Notes: generated by a model not told the origin, from the letters alone. A DNA stretch of 64,000 nt from Sorex araneus (GCF_027595985.1 NC_073303.1:26793347-26857346), one strand, 5' to 3'. Shown: positions 23,516 to 34,310, numbered from the stretch's first letter. Translations and numbers: made by a program.

Positions 23516-26206
23516 CTGCGAGGGGAGGGGTGCGGCGGTGAGGAGGCGGGGCTCCCCCACCCCCAGACCCACCCAGGCCAGGCCAGTGCTGCCTGCGCTC
23601 AGCAGGCGGCCAGGAGGGGGAGGGCTGAGTCAGGGCTGAGTGTGTGGGTGACTCAGCAGCCTCCAGGCCGGCTTCATTCATGAAACCAAAGACACGCGCG
23701 CAGCAAAGGCAGGCCAAGGCCACGCCACGCGGCGGGCGCAGTGCAGGGGGGGCACGGCCGGGGCTGGGGGGCAGGAGGGGCCGGAGGGCTGGTGGCCAGG
23801 GCAGGAAATGAGTGGGGGGAAGTGATGCGCGCCCCCCCTGGTGGTCGCAGGGGGCATGCCAGAGGGGCTCACTCACTGGGTGGGACCGTGCCAGGCCCCC
23901 TCCCAAATGCCCCATTTCCTGTTACTCATGTGGGGCCTGGCCAGCGGGCCCTGACTCCCCTCACTCCAGAGTGGCTGCTGTCCAGAGCTGCCCCGGGGGA
24001 GCAGGGCAGGAGCTGGGTGTGCCCCCCAGGGTGGGGGCTTCCTCAGGCCACCCATGCTCTCCAGCTCTCGGTGGGCCCAGAAATCGGAGGGGCAGGAACG
24101 CGCCTCCCGTGAAGGTGCCCATGTAAATCCACGAACGCACCCAGGAAAGGCCCAGGGCCCGACCACAGGCCCCCCCACAGCTCACAAGAAGCTCCTGGCT
24201 CCCATCTCTAAGACCCCGAGAAGTGGGTCGGCTGCAGCCCATGGGAGCCCCACGCTCACATGCTCTGCATCCTGAAACCCACCCAAGCAGGCAGCCTGCA
24301 GAGTGAGGTGCCCAGGCAGGACGGCCCCCCCGCCCCAAGCAGCCCCCCTCCACCTACCAGTTTTTTTGGTCTGCCCCTTGGTTTCCTCCCTGGAGCCGTG
24401 GCGGTTTTCTAGAGGGCCAGAGAAAAAGACCCACCAAGTTCAAACTGGCCCCGACCACACTCACCAGTGCAAGGGGCGGGGGCGCAGGGGGCCTCAAGGA
24501 CTCATCCATCACCCCAGTTGGAGATGACTGGCCAGCCCCCCCCCCAAACAACACACACACACACACACACACACCCACGCCCTCCTCCACCCATGACTCA
24601 GAGGAAGTGAGTCGTGTCTAAGGAAAAATAAAACTGAACAGGACAAGGCTGGTGCCTCCCCATCCTGCAGACCCCCCAGGTCTGGGGGTTCCCCCCGGGT
24701 CTCAGCCCAAGGCTGATGGGGTGGCTGCTCAGCCAGCTCCATCTCACAGTGGTCCACTATCAAAGCAGCTCCACTTCTACCTCAGTTTCCCCACTGTCCT
24801 GAGATTCCAGTCACCAACGCCACTCCCCCAGGTGAGCCAAGACCCACAACCAGCCAGCCCGCTCCCCTGAAGCCTCACCCGCGTCTTGGTGGCGCCCTTG
24901 TTTTTGCTCCCCTTCGGTCGGCCCCGAGGTCTCTTCGGCGTGGGCACCTCACTGGGCTCCTTCTGCAAGACAGAGGTCAGTCGGGTCACGCTGGCCACCG
25001 GTCCTTACTTTTACAGGACACTCAGCTTGTGCAGAGCCCCTCTGCTGGCCTCCCAGGGGGCCCAGCCTGTCCCCCAGGCCCCCGAGGGGTGCAGTAGCAG
25101 CACCCATTCTGTCACTGACCAGCATTTAGGGCCTCGGGCAAAACGGGGTCCTACTGGGCCTCAGGCTGCCACATCCCCAGGTCCAAGGATTTCCCTTGTC
25201 CCTGGTGATGGCTCCCTTCCTTCGGGGGCGCAGTGGGTGCCTGCCGGCCTCCACGGCCAGTCGGATCCCAGAGGGGTCCTGCCTGGCTCTCAGAACTGAG
25301 ACTGCCGCCGTTTTGGGGTGGCCCCAAACAAAGCAAAAGCAAAAGCAAAAAAGCAAATTCAAAAACCAGAGGGTGGATCCCACCACCCGGGTCGTGGCCC
25401 ACGGCCGACGCAGCTCTGAACACGGCCTCCAGGCGAGTGGTCAGCGACCCCTCCCAGGTGCTCCAGGGAACATTCCCTCTCTTGGCCCCCCAGAGACAAA
25501 CAAGGGGGGCCAGGGTGCCCCACAGCCCAGCACCAGTTTCCGTTTCTGAGCACCCCAATTTTAATTTCTCTTCTTGGGGTGCTAGGAGGTTGTACCCTCC
25601 TGATCTCCCTCCAAGCACGGTGCAGGCCACTGCAGGGAGGCTCGGAGGCTGTCTGAGACTGGGATAAGGAAGTACAAGAACCGACAAGTGCTTCGAGGTG
25701 CCCACAGTGCAACTGGCAGAGGTGAACCGAGCGTGCCCGGGAGCTGAAGATTCAAACCAGCGTGTGCGTATCTTCCTCCCCGTGTTAACACGCTCTGCAC
25801 TCGTGCCGTGGGCAGACACTGGGACGTTTACTGAAGCAGCACTGTTCCGTGAGCAGTGGCCTTAGAGCCTCAGTATCTACTTCTAGGGGGCTGGGGAAGG
25901 GCCAAGGGCTGGAGTACACCCCAGACACACCCTGGCCCCCGGTTCCAGCCCAGCCACGCAAGGGCTGGAAGTGGGGGGCTCGGGGCACAGGTGTGGGGGA
26001 GAGCAAACACACCCGTGGTTCCGGTTCCACCGAGGTACCAGGTACCTCCCGAGCCCAGCTCGGACCCCCACCCGCGGGGCTACCAGCAGAGCCCCAGGAC
26101 TCACCGGAGGCTGCTTGCGTGGCCGGCCCCGCCCGCGCTTCTCCGTGCCGTCCTTCTCCTGCTTGGAGGCCAGGGGCTGGCTGGCCTTGGAGCTCGACTC
26201 GCTCAT
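23462..26206 (-). CDS. HMGA1: HMGA1 high mobility group AT-hook 1 (four coding exons, two isoforms)
   Basis: HMGA1 is a nuclear architectural protein that binds the minor groove of AT-rich DNA and helps build enhanceosomes and chromatin. Coding exons on the minus strand are 26206-26105, 24962-24879, 24408-24358 and 23515-23462. All introns are GT-AG and all junctions are phase 0. They give 96 residues, exactly the HMGA1b length. Reading on from 26104 to 26072 before another GT adds 11 residues, giving the 107-residue HMGA1a. Three AT-hooks are visible: KRGRGRPRKQ (about 23-32), KRPRGRPKGSK (44-54) and GRKPRGRPKK (69-78). The acidic tail EKEEEEGISQESSEEEQ follows. The start ATG lies in GGAAAGATGAGCGAG. 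Differences from the human protein as I remember it include Ala8, Thr59, and KTATAPGRK where human has KTTTTPGRK. The last change removes the CDK phosphosite Thr78 (HMGA1a numbering), while the Thr53 site in VPTPKR is kept. Confidence 0.97.
24358..24408 (-). CDS. HMGA1: HMGA1 coding exon 3 (third AT-hook)
   Basis: 17 codons, KTATAPGRKPRGRPKKL, lie between CCCTCTAG and CTG|GTAGGT. I read each codon separately, and the two Thr-to-Ala changes are clear (GCC and GCT). Confidence 0.95.
24549..24573 (+). repeat. (CA)n microsatellite in an HMGA1 intron
   Basis: About a dozen CA units follow a C run. Confidence 0.9.
24879..24962 (-). CDS. HMGA1: HMGA1 coding exon 2 (second AT-hook)
   Basis: 28 codons run from KEPSEVPTPKRPRGRPKG to KTR, between TCTTGCAG and CGG|GTGAGG. 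Confidence 0.95.
24963..26071 (-). other. HMGA1: HMGA1 intron between coding exons 1 and 2
   Basis: Mostly unique sequence. A CAAAAGCAAAAGC-type A-rich patch is near 25328-25360. No SINE or further exon was recognised. Confidence 0.6.
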
Positions 26207-26252
26207 CTTTCCTTCCCTTCGCTGCGGCAGGTACCACGGGGAGGCTGGGGTG
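26072..26252 (-). CDS. HMGA1: HMGA1 first coding exon with alternative donors
   Basis: The acceptor CTCTCCCAG precedes 26252. 46 untranslated bases lead to the ATG at 26206-26204. Donor CCG|GTGAGT after 26105 gives HMGA1b. Continuing to CGG|GTGGGG after 26072 gives HMGA1a with the insert VSPGALLVAPR, equal in length to the human 11-residue insert. Confidence 0.9.
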
Positions 26253-29200
26253 CTGGGAGAGAGTTGGGGGGCGGCGTCAACAACCCAGCCGGCCTGGGCC
26301 CATGAACAGCGCGGAGGGCACCTGCCTTGCATGCGGACACCCAGGTTCAGCCCCCAGCACCCCGCCGGGAGTCAGCCCTGAGCTGACCAGGAGTGGGTGG
26401 GGGTGTGCGTCGCAAATATTAACACCACAGCAAAGAGCCTGTCCCGGGGCGGGGAGGGCAAGCCCAGAGTCCGTGTGCACGGAGGTGGGGCTGGGTCTGC
26501 TGCAGGCAAGCGGCTCCATCTCACCTCTCAGAACTCTGCTGTCCTGCCCCCCCCACATCGCCAACTGACCCCCCAAGAGGCCCAGAGCTGCTGTGGCTGT
26601 CCCCAGGGGGAGGTGTTGGGACCCCGCCCGGCAGGAGCCGTCCCTCTGGTCAGAGGCTGCTCTTTCTCTAAGAGAGCAGGTCAGCCGAGAGCCAGCAAAC
26701 TCTCACACCCCCCCATGCTGCCCCTCAAGCCCAACCCTGACCCAGCACAGGTGAGGACTGGCTCCCCGAGAAAGCTGGGGGGGGGGCTCAAGGATAGAAA
26801 CCACCTTAGATGGGTAAGACAGGTGACAGTGGAACGGGGTCCCCCTACTGAAATGGGGGCTCCTGTGCCCTCAACCCCATTCCCCACTCGGAGGGGAGCT
26901 GCACAGAGCCCCCAGCGTCACCGGGAGGATCCAGGCCTAGAATCTTTCCTTTGAGGCCTGCTTGTATCACGCCCTGCGGAGTCAGCCCCTCTGACCCCTC
27001 CGGAGCTGCCACCACCCCTGCACCCTGGATTGGGCACCTGCAGGCCTTCCACAGAGAAGCGGGAGACCCAGGCCGGGTCCCCAGCACAGCTAGGACTGGG
27101 CAGAAATACCTCTGGTGTGTCCCTGCCCAGACCCCCAAATCAGGGCTAGAGCCATGGTACGGTGGGGGCCGGGAGCTCGCCTTGCATGCTGCCCACCAGG
27201 GTTTGATCCCTGCACCCCAAGACCCCCCAAGCACTGCCGGGAGAAATGAGTAATTCCTGCGTGCACAGTCAGAAGCAACCCTCGCGAGCATCTCTGGGGG
27301 ACCAGGAAAAAGAAAGTTAAAAAAAAACAATATAGGAGCTGGAGCACTAGCACAGCGGGTAGGGCGTTTGCCTTGCACGCGGCCGACCCAGGTTCAATTC
27401 CCAGCATCCCACATGGTCCCCCGAGCACCGCCAGGAGTAATTCCTGAGTGTAGAGCCAGGAGTAACCCCTAAGCATCGCCGGGTGTGACCCAAAAAGTAA
27501 AGTAAATAAATAAATAAGTTTATATTTTTAATTATATATATATACATATATGCCACACGGCCGTATTCCAAAATCACAGATCATATTCGATGCCAGGGAT
27601 CTGCGTGCAAGGCAGGGGCCCTACTCACTGCTCTACCTCTCAGGCCTAAGAATTTTTAATAAGTAAACAAAAAGGATACCCAAGCCACCCGTCTCCCTAA
27701 GGGGGGGCCGCCAGTGTGCAAAGGACCATCGCCAAAGGCCCCAGGGCCTGAAGCCACACAGCATGGCCCGCCTCCACCTGGGGGGAACATCTGAGAGCTT
27801 CTCCCCCTAGACCCACCCACAGAATCCCCATTGTAACGCAGAGGGAAGCCAATGGCCAACGTGTGGCTTGGGGAGGGCCCCTCCCCCAGTTTCGAGAGGG
27901 TCCAGGCGGCGGGCACTGGTGGTAATTATTCTATTCTGTCCTATCTCAGACTTGAAGACCCTTTTAGACAAGGTGGCTGGTGATTGGTCCTGCTCCCGTC
28001 ATTAGTGGCTGGGCCTGCTCTGTAATTACAAGCAGTGATTAGAATCTTCTCTCACCCCACAGGTTCTCCCTCCGCACTACACATCAGGATTAATCAGCTA
28101 AACGAGCGCGGAGCTCACACGAGGTCGGCCGCAGGCACCCCCGGAGCCGGCCCGCAGGTCCACCGGGCCGGGGAGGAGCCTGGCCACTCCCCCAGGGGGC
28201 TCTTGCATCATCGGGTACATCCCCTCCACCTCTGGGGTGGGGGGGACCCCCCAACCCACTCACCCACCCGAGCCCGCCCCACCACCCCAGGCCCTCCCTC
28301 CCCAGGCCAGCAACTGTTTCCTCCTCCACCTGTTTCCAAACATCAGCGAGGTCCGCTTCGCAGAAGCCCCGCGGAAGGTCCGACCTCAAACCTCTAGTTT
28401 GTAATTAGGGCTTTTCCGCCCGCTCCCCGCCGCGCCCGAAACCTTCCCCACTCCGTGCATGCAAAGTGCGGTCCATAAATACGGGGGGTGGGGGGGAGTC
28501 CTGTGGGGCCCGGGGGAGTCTGGGGTTCTACCAAAAAAAAAAAGGGGAGACCAGAGACGAGAAGAATTGCCCAAGGTCACACAGCAAGTGAACGGGTGGG
28601 AGGGAGTCCGCGGCCGGCGTGCACCTTCCGGGGCGGCCCCCGGGGGGCCGTGCAGGCGCCCGCGCCCGGCCGTTGCAGGTCGCCGGCGGGACCCGGGCTG
28701 GAGCGCGCGGGGGGAGGGGCGCCGGCCGTCCCTGCAGGCGCGGGAAACCGGTGCACCCCGACCGCATGCACCGCCACGCGGGTGCACCCGGCCCCACTTC
28801 CTGCCAGAGGGGGCACCCAAGCTCGCCTCGGGGCAGGAAACCTGGCGCGCGCGGGCGCGGGGGAGAGGAAGAAAGCCGCCCCCCCGCAAGATAAAACCCC
28901 GGGGGAGGGGGTAAATACAGGGAAAAATTAAACCCCGAAACGGGGAGTCCGGGGGACTAGTTCCAACAGAGCCCGGCAAAGCAGAGAAACCAGTTTGTGG
29001 GGGCGGAGGGCAGGCCCGGCCCCGGGGGCTCGGGGCGACGCAGGCCCGGCCAGATGTGTGGCGGGGGTGAAGCCCCGGGCCCAGGGCCGCGCGGCGACCT
29101 CGTCCGCCGCGGGGGCGCCGGGAGAAAGGCCGAGGGCGGGGTGGGGGCGGGGAACGGGGAAAGGCCGAATTGCGGGGTTCCTGCCCATCCCCCGCACTTC

Positions 29201-29559
29201 CAGAACTTCCCCGGGCGGCGGGGGGCGCCGGCGCCCCTCTCTCTCTCTCTCTCCCGCCGCGCCGCGCCGCGCCGCGCCGCGCCGCCGCCGGCCCCGCGCC
29301 CCGCCCGGGCCGGCTCGGGCGCGGCGGCCGCGCGAGGTGCACCGGGCTCCGCGGGGCGCACGACTCGCGCTCGCCGCAGCCGCGCGCCCCCTCCCCCACC
29401 GCGCGCCGCCCGGGTCCCCGCCCCCCGCGGGCGCCCCCCGCGCCCCCCGCGCCGCCGCCGCCGCCCGCCCCCGCGCCGCGCGGCCCGGGCCCGCCGGCCG
29501 CTCGCGCCGCCCGGCCTGGGAATAAAGCCGGCGGCGCGCGCCGCAGCCCCGCCACTCAC
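26253..29559 (-). other. HMGA1: HMGA1 5' intron
   Basis: This is the intron before the coding exons, bounded by the donor GCG|GTGAGT after 29560 and the acceptor at 26253. It contains SINEs at 26300-26395, 27158-27310, 27334-27520 and 27560-27645. A repeat-free AT-containing block lies at 27920-28110 and CpG-rich sequence begins at about 28560. Other 5' exons used by alternative transcripts may lie in the CpG-rich part. Confidence 0.6.
26300..27645 (+). mobile_element. Four SINEs in the HMGA1 5' intron
   Basis: 26300-26395 is an old plus-strand piece. 27158-27310 is an old plus-strand copy. 27334-27520 is a young plus-strand copy with AGGAGCTGGAGCACTAGCAC, an intact body and an AAATAAATAAATAAG tail. 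27560-27645 is a minus-strand head fragment following a TATATATA run. Confidence 0.8.
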
Positions 29560-29647
29560 CGCGAGCTCGGCCGCCGGCCTGCCGGGAGCGACGCTGCTGG
29601 GCGCGGAGACCGGCCTGGCGCCGCCGCCGCCGCGAGCAAATGCGGAT
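29560..29647 (-). other. HMGA1: HMGA1 5' untranslated exon (downstream one)
   Basis: On the minus strand, after acceptor CCGGTTTCAG, the exon begins ATCCGCATTTGCTCGCGG and ends GAGCTCGCG|GTGAGT, 88 bases. Its start resembles the human HMGA1 5' UTR as I remember it. Confidence 0.7.
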
Positions 29648-29715
29648 CTGAAACCGGGAGAGAGAGAGCTCAGAGCCCGCCGCCGCCGCGTGCTCGGCCG
29701 CCGGGCCCCCGCGGG

Positions 29716-29724
29716 GTATTTATA
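29716..29724 (-). promoter_or_regulatory. HMGA1: TATA-like box for an alternative HMGA1 start
   Basis: ATATAAATA on the minus strand lies about 70 bases upstream of the 29647 exon start. Transcription from here would begin near 29690 and read through the exon without the first splice. Confidence 0.4.
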
Positions 29725-29902
29725 TGTCACCGCCGGGCGGGGGGGCGCACGAAAATATCCCCCTTCCGCCGAGGATGGCGAGGGGCAGGCGGCCCGGCAC
29801 GGCCCGCGCGCGGCCTCGGGCCACCGATAATCCCACTAAATCATAAGATATTTTAAATTATTAAAAAAAAAAAAAAGGCCACCGGAGGGGCCGCGAACTC
29901 AC

Positions 29903-29985
29903 GCCTTCCTGGAGCCGCGCCAGCACCAGAAATAGCCCGGGCTCGGAGTCCCAATTAGAGGAGCGCAGCCCCGGCTCAGGGGAGC
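29903..29985 (-). other. HMGA1: HMGA1 first untranslated exon
   Basis: Minus strand CTTTTTAAGCTCCCCTGAGC through CTATTTCTGGTGCTGGCGCG to GGAAGGC|GTGAGT. It closely resembles the human HMGA1 mRNA 5' end. The exact start is unknown. Confidence 0.65.
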
Positions 29986-30057
29986 TTAAAAAGAGCGACC
30001 CAGGGGCACGGGGGACGGGCCCGCCCGCGCCAGCCGTGTCACCGCGGGGGCGGGGCC

Positions 30058-30065
30058 ATGCAAAT
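30058..30065 (+). promoter_or_regulatory. HMGA1: Octamer motif ATGCAAAT in the HMGA1 promoter
   Basis: A perfect POU/Oct octamer sits beside a GC box and about 75 bases upstream of the first HMGA1 exon. A TTTTAAAT patch is at about 30074-30081. Confidence 0.45.
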
Positions 30066-32649
30066 GAGCCCGGGGATTTAAAAGGGCGCTGCCCGCCGGC
30101 CGCCGCCGCGCGCGGGTGGGTGCGGGCCGCGGGGTGCGCGCGCGCCCGCCCACCGGCGCCGGGCCCGCGGGCACGTGGGAAGGTGCACCGAGGGAATCAC
30201 TTTCCGCGGGGGAGGGGCCTAGCTTACACTCCGGAGTGGGGAGGGGGCGGCGCCCGCAGGGTCGCCTCCGGGGGCCTGCGCGCGGGGTCCCCGCGGGTGC
30301 CGCAGGCGGAGCCGGCGCGGGTGGAGGGCGATCTCTCCGCCCCCCACTCCCGGGGCGGCGCGGCTTCCCCCCCGCGGACAGGTGTCAGCTTGTGCATTTC
30401 AGTGCCAGCCGGCGAGGGGCTGGCGTGCAACGACGAGGCTTGTGAAACCCCGGCGTGCAACTTGGGAGCTCCGGGCGCCGCTGCCCCGAGCCCACGGGCG
30501 GGCCGCCGCCGAGGGGCCGCCTTCCCGCGCGCGCCAAACGAGCGGCGGCTCCGCAGGTCGCCCTGCGGGCCGCGTGGCTCGAGGGGACCTGCTGGGGCCT
30601 CGCACGCGTGCTCCCCCTCGCCCACGCCGGCCTCCGCCGCGGCCACTTTTAATTAATTCATTTATTTTTCCATTATAAAAAGCGGGTCAGCGGTCACCTG
30701 GAAGCACTTTGAGGGCAGGGGCCGAGGGCGCGCACGCGGGCCCCACCGCGCCGGCCGCCCGGCCCAACAAAGACTTGTTGCACAACCCCGAGAGCAGCCC
30801 CGGGGGGGAAGATGGCGGTGGGGGAAGGAAGGGCGCCGCGGGCCGGCGGGGCCCCCGGGCGCACCCCCGCCGCCCCCCGCCGCCGGCCCTCCGTGATGCA
30901 CGCCCTTGCAATGCGGCCCGGTGACACCCGGCCGTGACTCACGCCGCCCCGCGCGCCCCTTCCTCCTCCCCGGTCAGCCGAGGCCCGGGCCCAGCCCCCT
31001 CCTCGGGGGGCGCGGGCGGCGGTGGAGGCGGGGAGGGGAGCCGGAGGGGCCGGCCTCCCAGTTTCAGGAATGTTTCAGGAATGTTTCCGGTGGGGGTGGG
31101 GAGCGGGGCCGGGAGTGGGCCCAGCCCCCACCCGGGCCAGCACGTGCTCGGCCCGGTGGGGGCGGGGGGCGCCAGGGCGGGAAAGCGCGGGGGGACCCCC
31201 CACCGCCACCTCCGGCGGCCCCGCGCCCAGGTGCCGGGCGCGCGGGTGCCCGCGGAGTCCCCAGGCCCGGCCCGGAGGGGAGAGGAAGTCACGGAGCCGG
31301 GCGGAGGGCGCCGGGGGGACGGCGAGGGGCGGCGGGGGGAGGGGCGACCTGCCCCTTTGTCTGAGCCGGGTGGGGGTGGGGCGGGTGCGGCGCGCGGCTC
31401 CCTCCGTCTTTGTGCCCAGCGCGGCCCTTCGTAGGCCGCCACCGGAGTGGGCCGCGGGCCTTGGGGTGGCCCGCGCGGGGGCCTGGGCGGCGGGGCCGGG
31501 CTGGGCGAGCCGGCCGCGCGCCCCCTGCCACCCCCCGCAGGTCAGCGGGCCCTCCCCGCCACGTGGGACCCCACGTCTAGGCCCCTGGAGAAGCCCCGAG
31601 TTGGCCTAGGCCGCTAGGCCCGGCTTGGGGGGCCCCTGGGCCGCGCTCCCGCCGCGCGCGGCTCACCTCGGGGCGCCTCGCCCCCGCCCCGGGCTGCTGG
31701 GACCAGGCCCCGAGGGCCCCCCCGCGGCCCCCTCCGCCTCCAGTGGGCCGGGTGGCGCGGGGCAGACTTGGCCAGCGCGGGGCCCACCTGTGAGAAGTCG
31801 CTTGCACCTTGTGTTTTCCCTCCGCTGGGTTCCCGCGCCGACCTGTTTCTACCCGGGTGGTGTGTGTTTTTGTGAGCCACCTCAACCCCTCTGCAAGGAG
31901 GCAGGTATAAATAAATTCGGAGGCAAATATAGTAGCTTGTCCCTCTCCAAGATCACCCACACCCTCGGAATCCAAATAACTCCCCAGTGACCTCCACCTC
32001 CAGTGCCTCTACACAGCGGATGCCGCAGTCCGCTTCCTTCCCTCTCTTTGGGCAGGGTGAGGGCTAAGCAGAAACATCCCGAGGCCCCCCTGCCCCAGCC
32101 GACCTTCTATGGGAGGAATCAACCCGGAAGAACTGAGAGCAACAAGGCAGGGATGCCGGGAGGCGGAGGGCGTTGGGTCATCTTCAGTCGTTCTTGAGAC
32201 ACCTGTTCTATGCTCGGAAACCAAACAGCTCAAACTCCTGCTATGACGGTGAACAAAGTTCCCTGCACGCATGAACCCTAGACCATGAACTGCTTCGAGA
32301 GGAAGTTGGTCGGTGCAGAAGGAGTTGGAGTGGCCAGGATTCAGGAGGAGAGGAGGCCCTTCCCCCCAGTTGGGTGGGGGCTGGGCAGGGAGAGCTGGGC
32401 GCTGCTCTGGGCCTGAGTACCCACCAGCTTGGTCAAGGGCCTGAGGGCGCCCAAGGAAGTTGGGGGGGGGTGGGGATCATGAGGGTGGGGCATGACCCAC
32501 CCCACCCCAAAGCATTTCCTTAATGTCCGAGCTGGGCTATACAGTTTCCACAGTGCTACCCAGTGAAGCCAGCTAGGATGCCCAGGACAGACCGGGGACT
32601 TCCCGTCCACTTGCTTTTTCTGGACAACTGAAGTTTATTCAACTCCTGG

Positions 32650-32855
32650 TTTTTGTTTGTTTTTGTTTTTATTTTAAGGTCATATCCGGCGGTGCTCAGG
32701 GGTCACTCCTGGCTCTGCACTCAGGAATTAACCCCTGGCAGGCTCGGAGGGGATCATATGAGATGCGATGCGGGGGATCCAACCTAGCCCGCCAGCCGCA
32801 TGGCCGTGTGCAAGGCACACCCGCTCTCCCCCCTCCGCCCCCCTCCCCGCCATTG
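32650..32855 (-). mobile_element. SINE with short insertions
   Basis: T/G-rich tail, GGTCATATCCGGCGGTGCTC and GGGGATCCAACCTAGCCC mark it. ATGCGATGCGG shows a small internal duplication. Confidence 0.75.
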
Positions 32856-33061
32856 CTGAGGCCCCTGTTCGACTCCTTTTACCTGAGCTGTTGGAAGGAC
32901 AAGTTCCTGAGGCGAGTTTGTCCTCTTCTGCTTACTAAGTAGAGTGGCAGGAGCCTTGCAGGCTCCCTTGTGTGGGGCTCTGCAGAGGCCGGGGTGGGCT
33001 GGGGTGCCCCTGAGTGTCTGGGGGAGATTCAGGTCTCACTCCACACCTCATTCGTTAGTAT

Positions 33062-33403
33062 TCGGGCTGGACTGGGGAGGTGTCCCGCAGGTTGGCACGT
33101 GTGCTTTGCACGCAGTAGGCCCAGGTTTGATCCTCGGCACCCGAGGGTTCCTGAGGACGGAGCAGGTTGGTCGCAGCCCCAGTTTCACCTTTGATTTCTG
33201 AGTCAACTGCAGTTCTTCAGAAAAGAGGACACAGAAGCAAAAGGACCCAGGGCTGGAGTGACAGTACAGTGGGGAGGGCATTTGCCTTGCACACGGCCCA
33301 AGCATCCCACGGGGTCCCCCGAGCACTGCCAGAAGTGATTCCTGAGTGCAGAGCCAGGGGCCACTCCTGAGCATCGCCGAATGTGACCCAAGCAACAGAA
33401 ACG
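33062..33403 (+). mobile_element. Old SINE piece and a younger SINE
   Basis: 33062-33160 is an old fragment (CCCAGGTTTGATCCTCGGCA). 33250-33403 is younger (GGGCTGGAGTGACAGTACAG) but lacks the B-box segment: CACACGGCCCAAGCATCCCA joins across a deletion of about 20 bases. Confidence 0.75.
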
Positions 33404-33577
33404 AGAAGATGAGAGACCAGTGCGGAGGGTTCCATTCAGTGATGGGTCGTTGACATTTCTGAAAAGCACGGAACTAAGGGACAGGCGTGTTCTCTGGAGG
33501 GCCCTGACACAGAGGGGACAAGGGAGGAGGCAGGAAGAAGGAAACAGCCTCACCTAGTGGAAAATCGACCAAGCTGG

Positions 33578-34180
33578 GGTTTCCTTTTGGCTTGGGGGCC
33601 ACACGCAGCGGTGCCACAGGGCTGCTCCTGGCTCAGTGCTCAGCGATGGCTCAGGTGGTACTTGGAGGACCAGGCGGGCGATGCTGAGGATCAAACCCCG
33701 GTCTCCCGCGTGTAAAACATGCGCTGTGCTGTCCCTGTCAGCAGTGCTCGGGGGCGGGGCGGTTTGGTTTGGCTTTGCTTTCTTTGGTCTTGTCCAAGCA
33801 GGGACCCTGGGGATCTGCTCACAGCAATTCTTGGCTAATTGGGCCAAAAGGGTTTGGGTGCAGGTGCTGCTGAGACCCTGTGGTGCCAGGGACCACCCTG
33901 ATGGTTCTTTGGGGTCTCCGGGCTATGCACAGAAATACTGGGGAGAGGGGCGTGTGGTAGGTACCAGAGATCAAACCAGAGTCAGGCATGCAACCCTAAT
34001 CTCTGTACTGGCTCCCTCGCCCCTAGTATCTTTTTAATTTTGGAGGGAATTTGGGGGATCACACCTGATTGTGATCAGGAGATACTCCTGGCTCTGTGCT
34101 CGGGTCACTCCTGGCAGGGGTTGAACTGGGATTGGCCACATGCAAGGCAATTGCCGTAACCCCTATCCTGTCTCTCCGAC
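33578..34180 (-). mobile_element. Three old SINEs in a row
   Basis: Diverged minus-strand copies lie at about 33578-33745, 33860-34030 and 34040-34180, each recognised by CTCCTGGCTC and CAAACC/GAACT B-box relics. Confidence 0.6.
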
Positions 34181-34310
34181 CCCATAAAGTAACACCTTAC
34201 AGGAGACCCGGGTCAGGTTTGATCCTTAGCACCACAGAGTCCCCGCAAGTAGCCCTGAGTACCTAAGGGCATGGTCCCCAAACTAAGAAATTCTGTTGAC
34301 AAAAACTACT

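Larger units (their letters stand above)
28560..31600. promoter_or_regulatory. HMGA1: Large CpG island covering the HMGA1 promoter
   Basis: Dense CpG for about 3 kb, without SINEs. It includes HMGA1 5' exons (29560-29647 and about 29903-29985), GC boxes (GGGGGCGGGGCC near 30046), an octamer ATGCAAAT (30058-30065), an AP-1 site TGACTCA (30935-30941), a minus-strand TATA-like ATATAAATA (29716-29724) and a plus-strand TATAAAA (30674-30680). HMGA1 is known to use several start sites and to respond to AP-1, and these motifs fit that. Confidence 0.75.

Noticed and set aside
28386-29856. Long GC-rich open frames upstream of HMGA1
   Set aside because: They lie in the CpG island, overlap in all frames and include untranslated HMGA1 exons. 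No recognisable protein.
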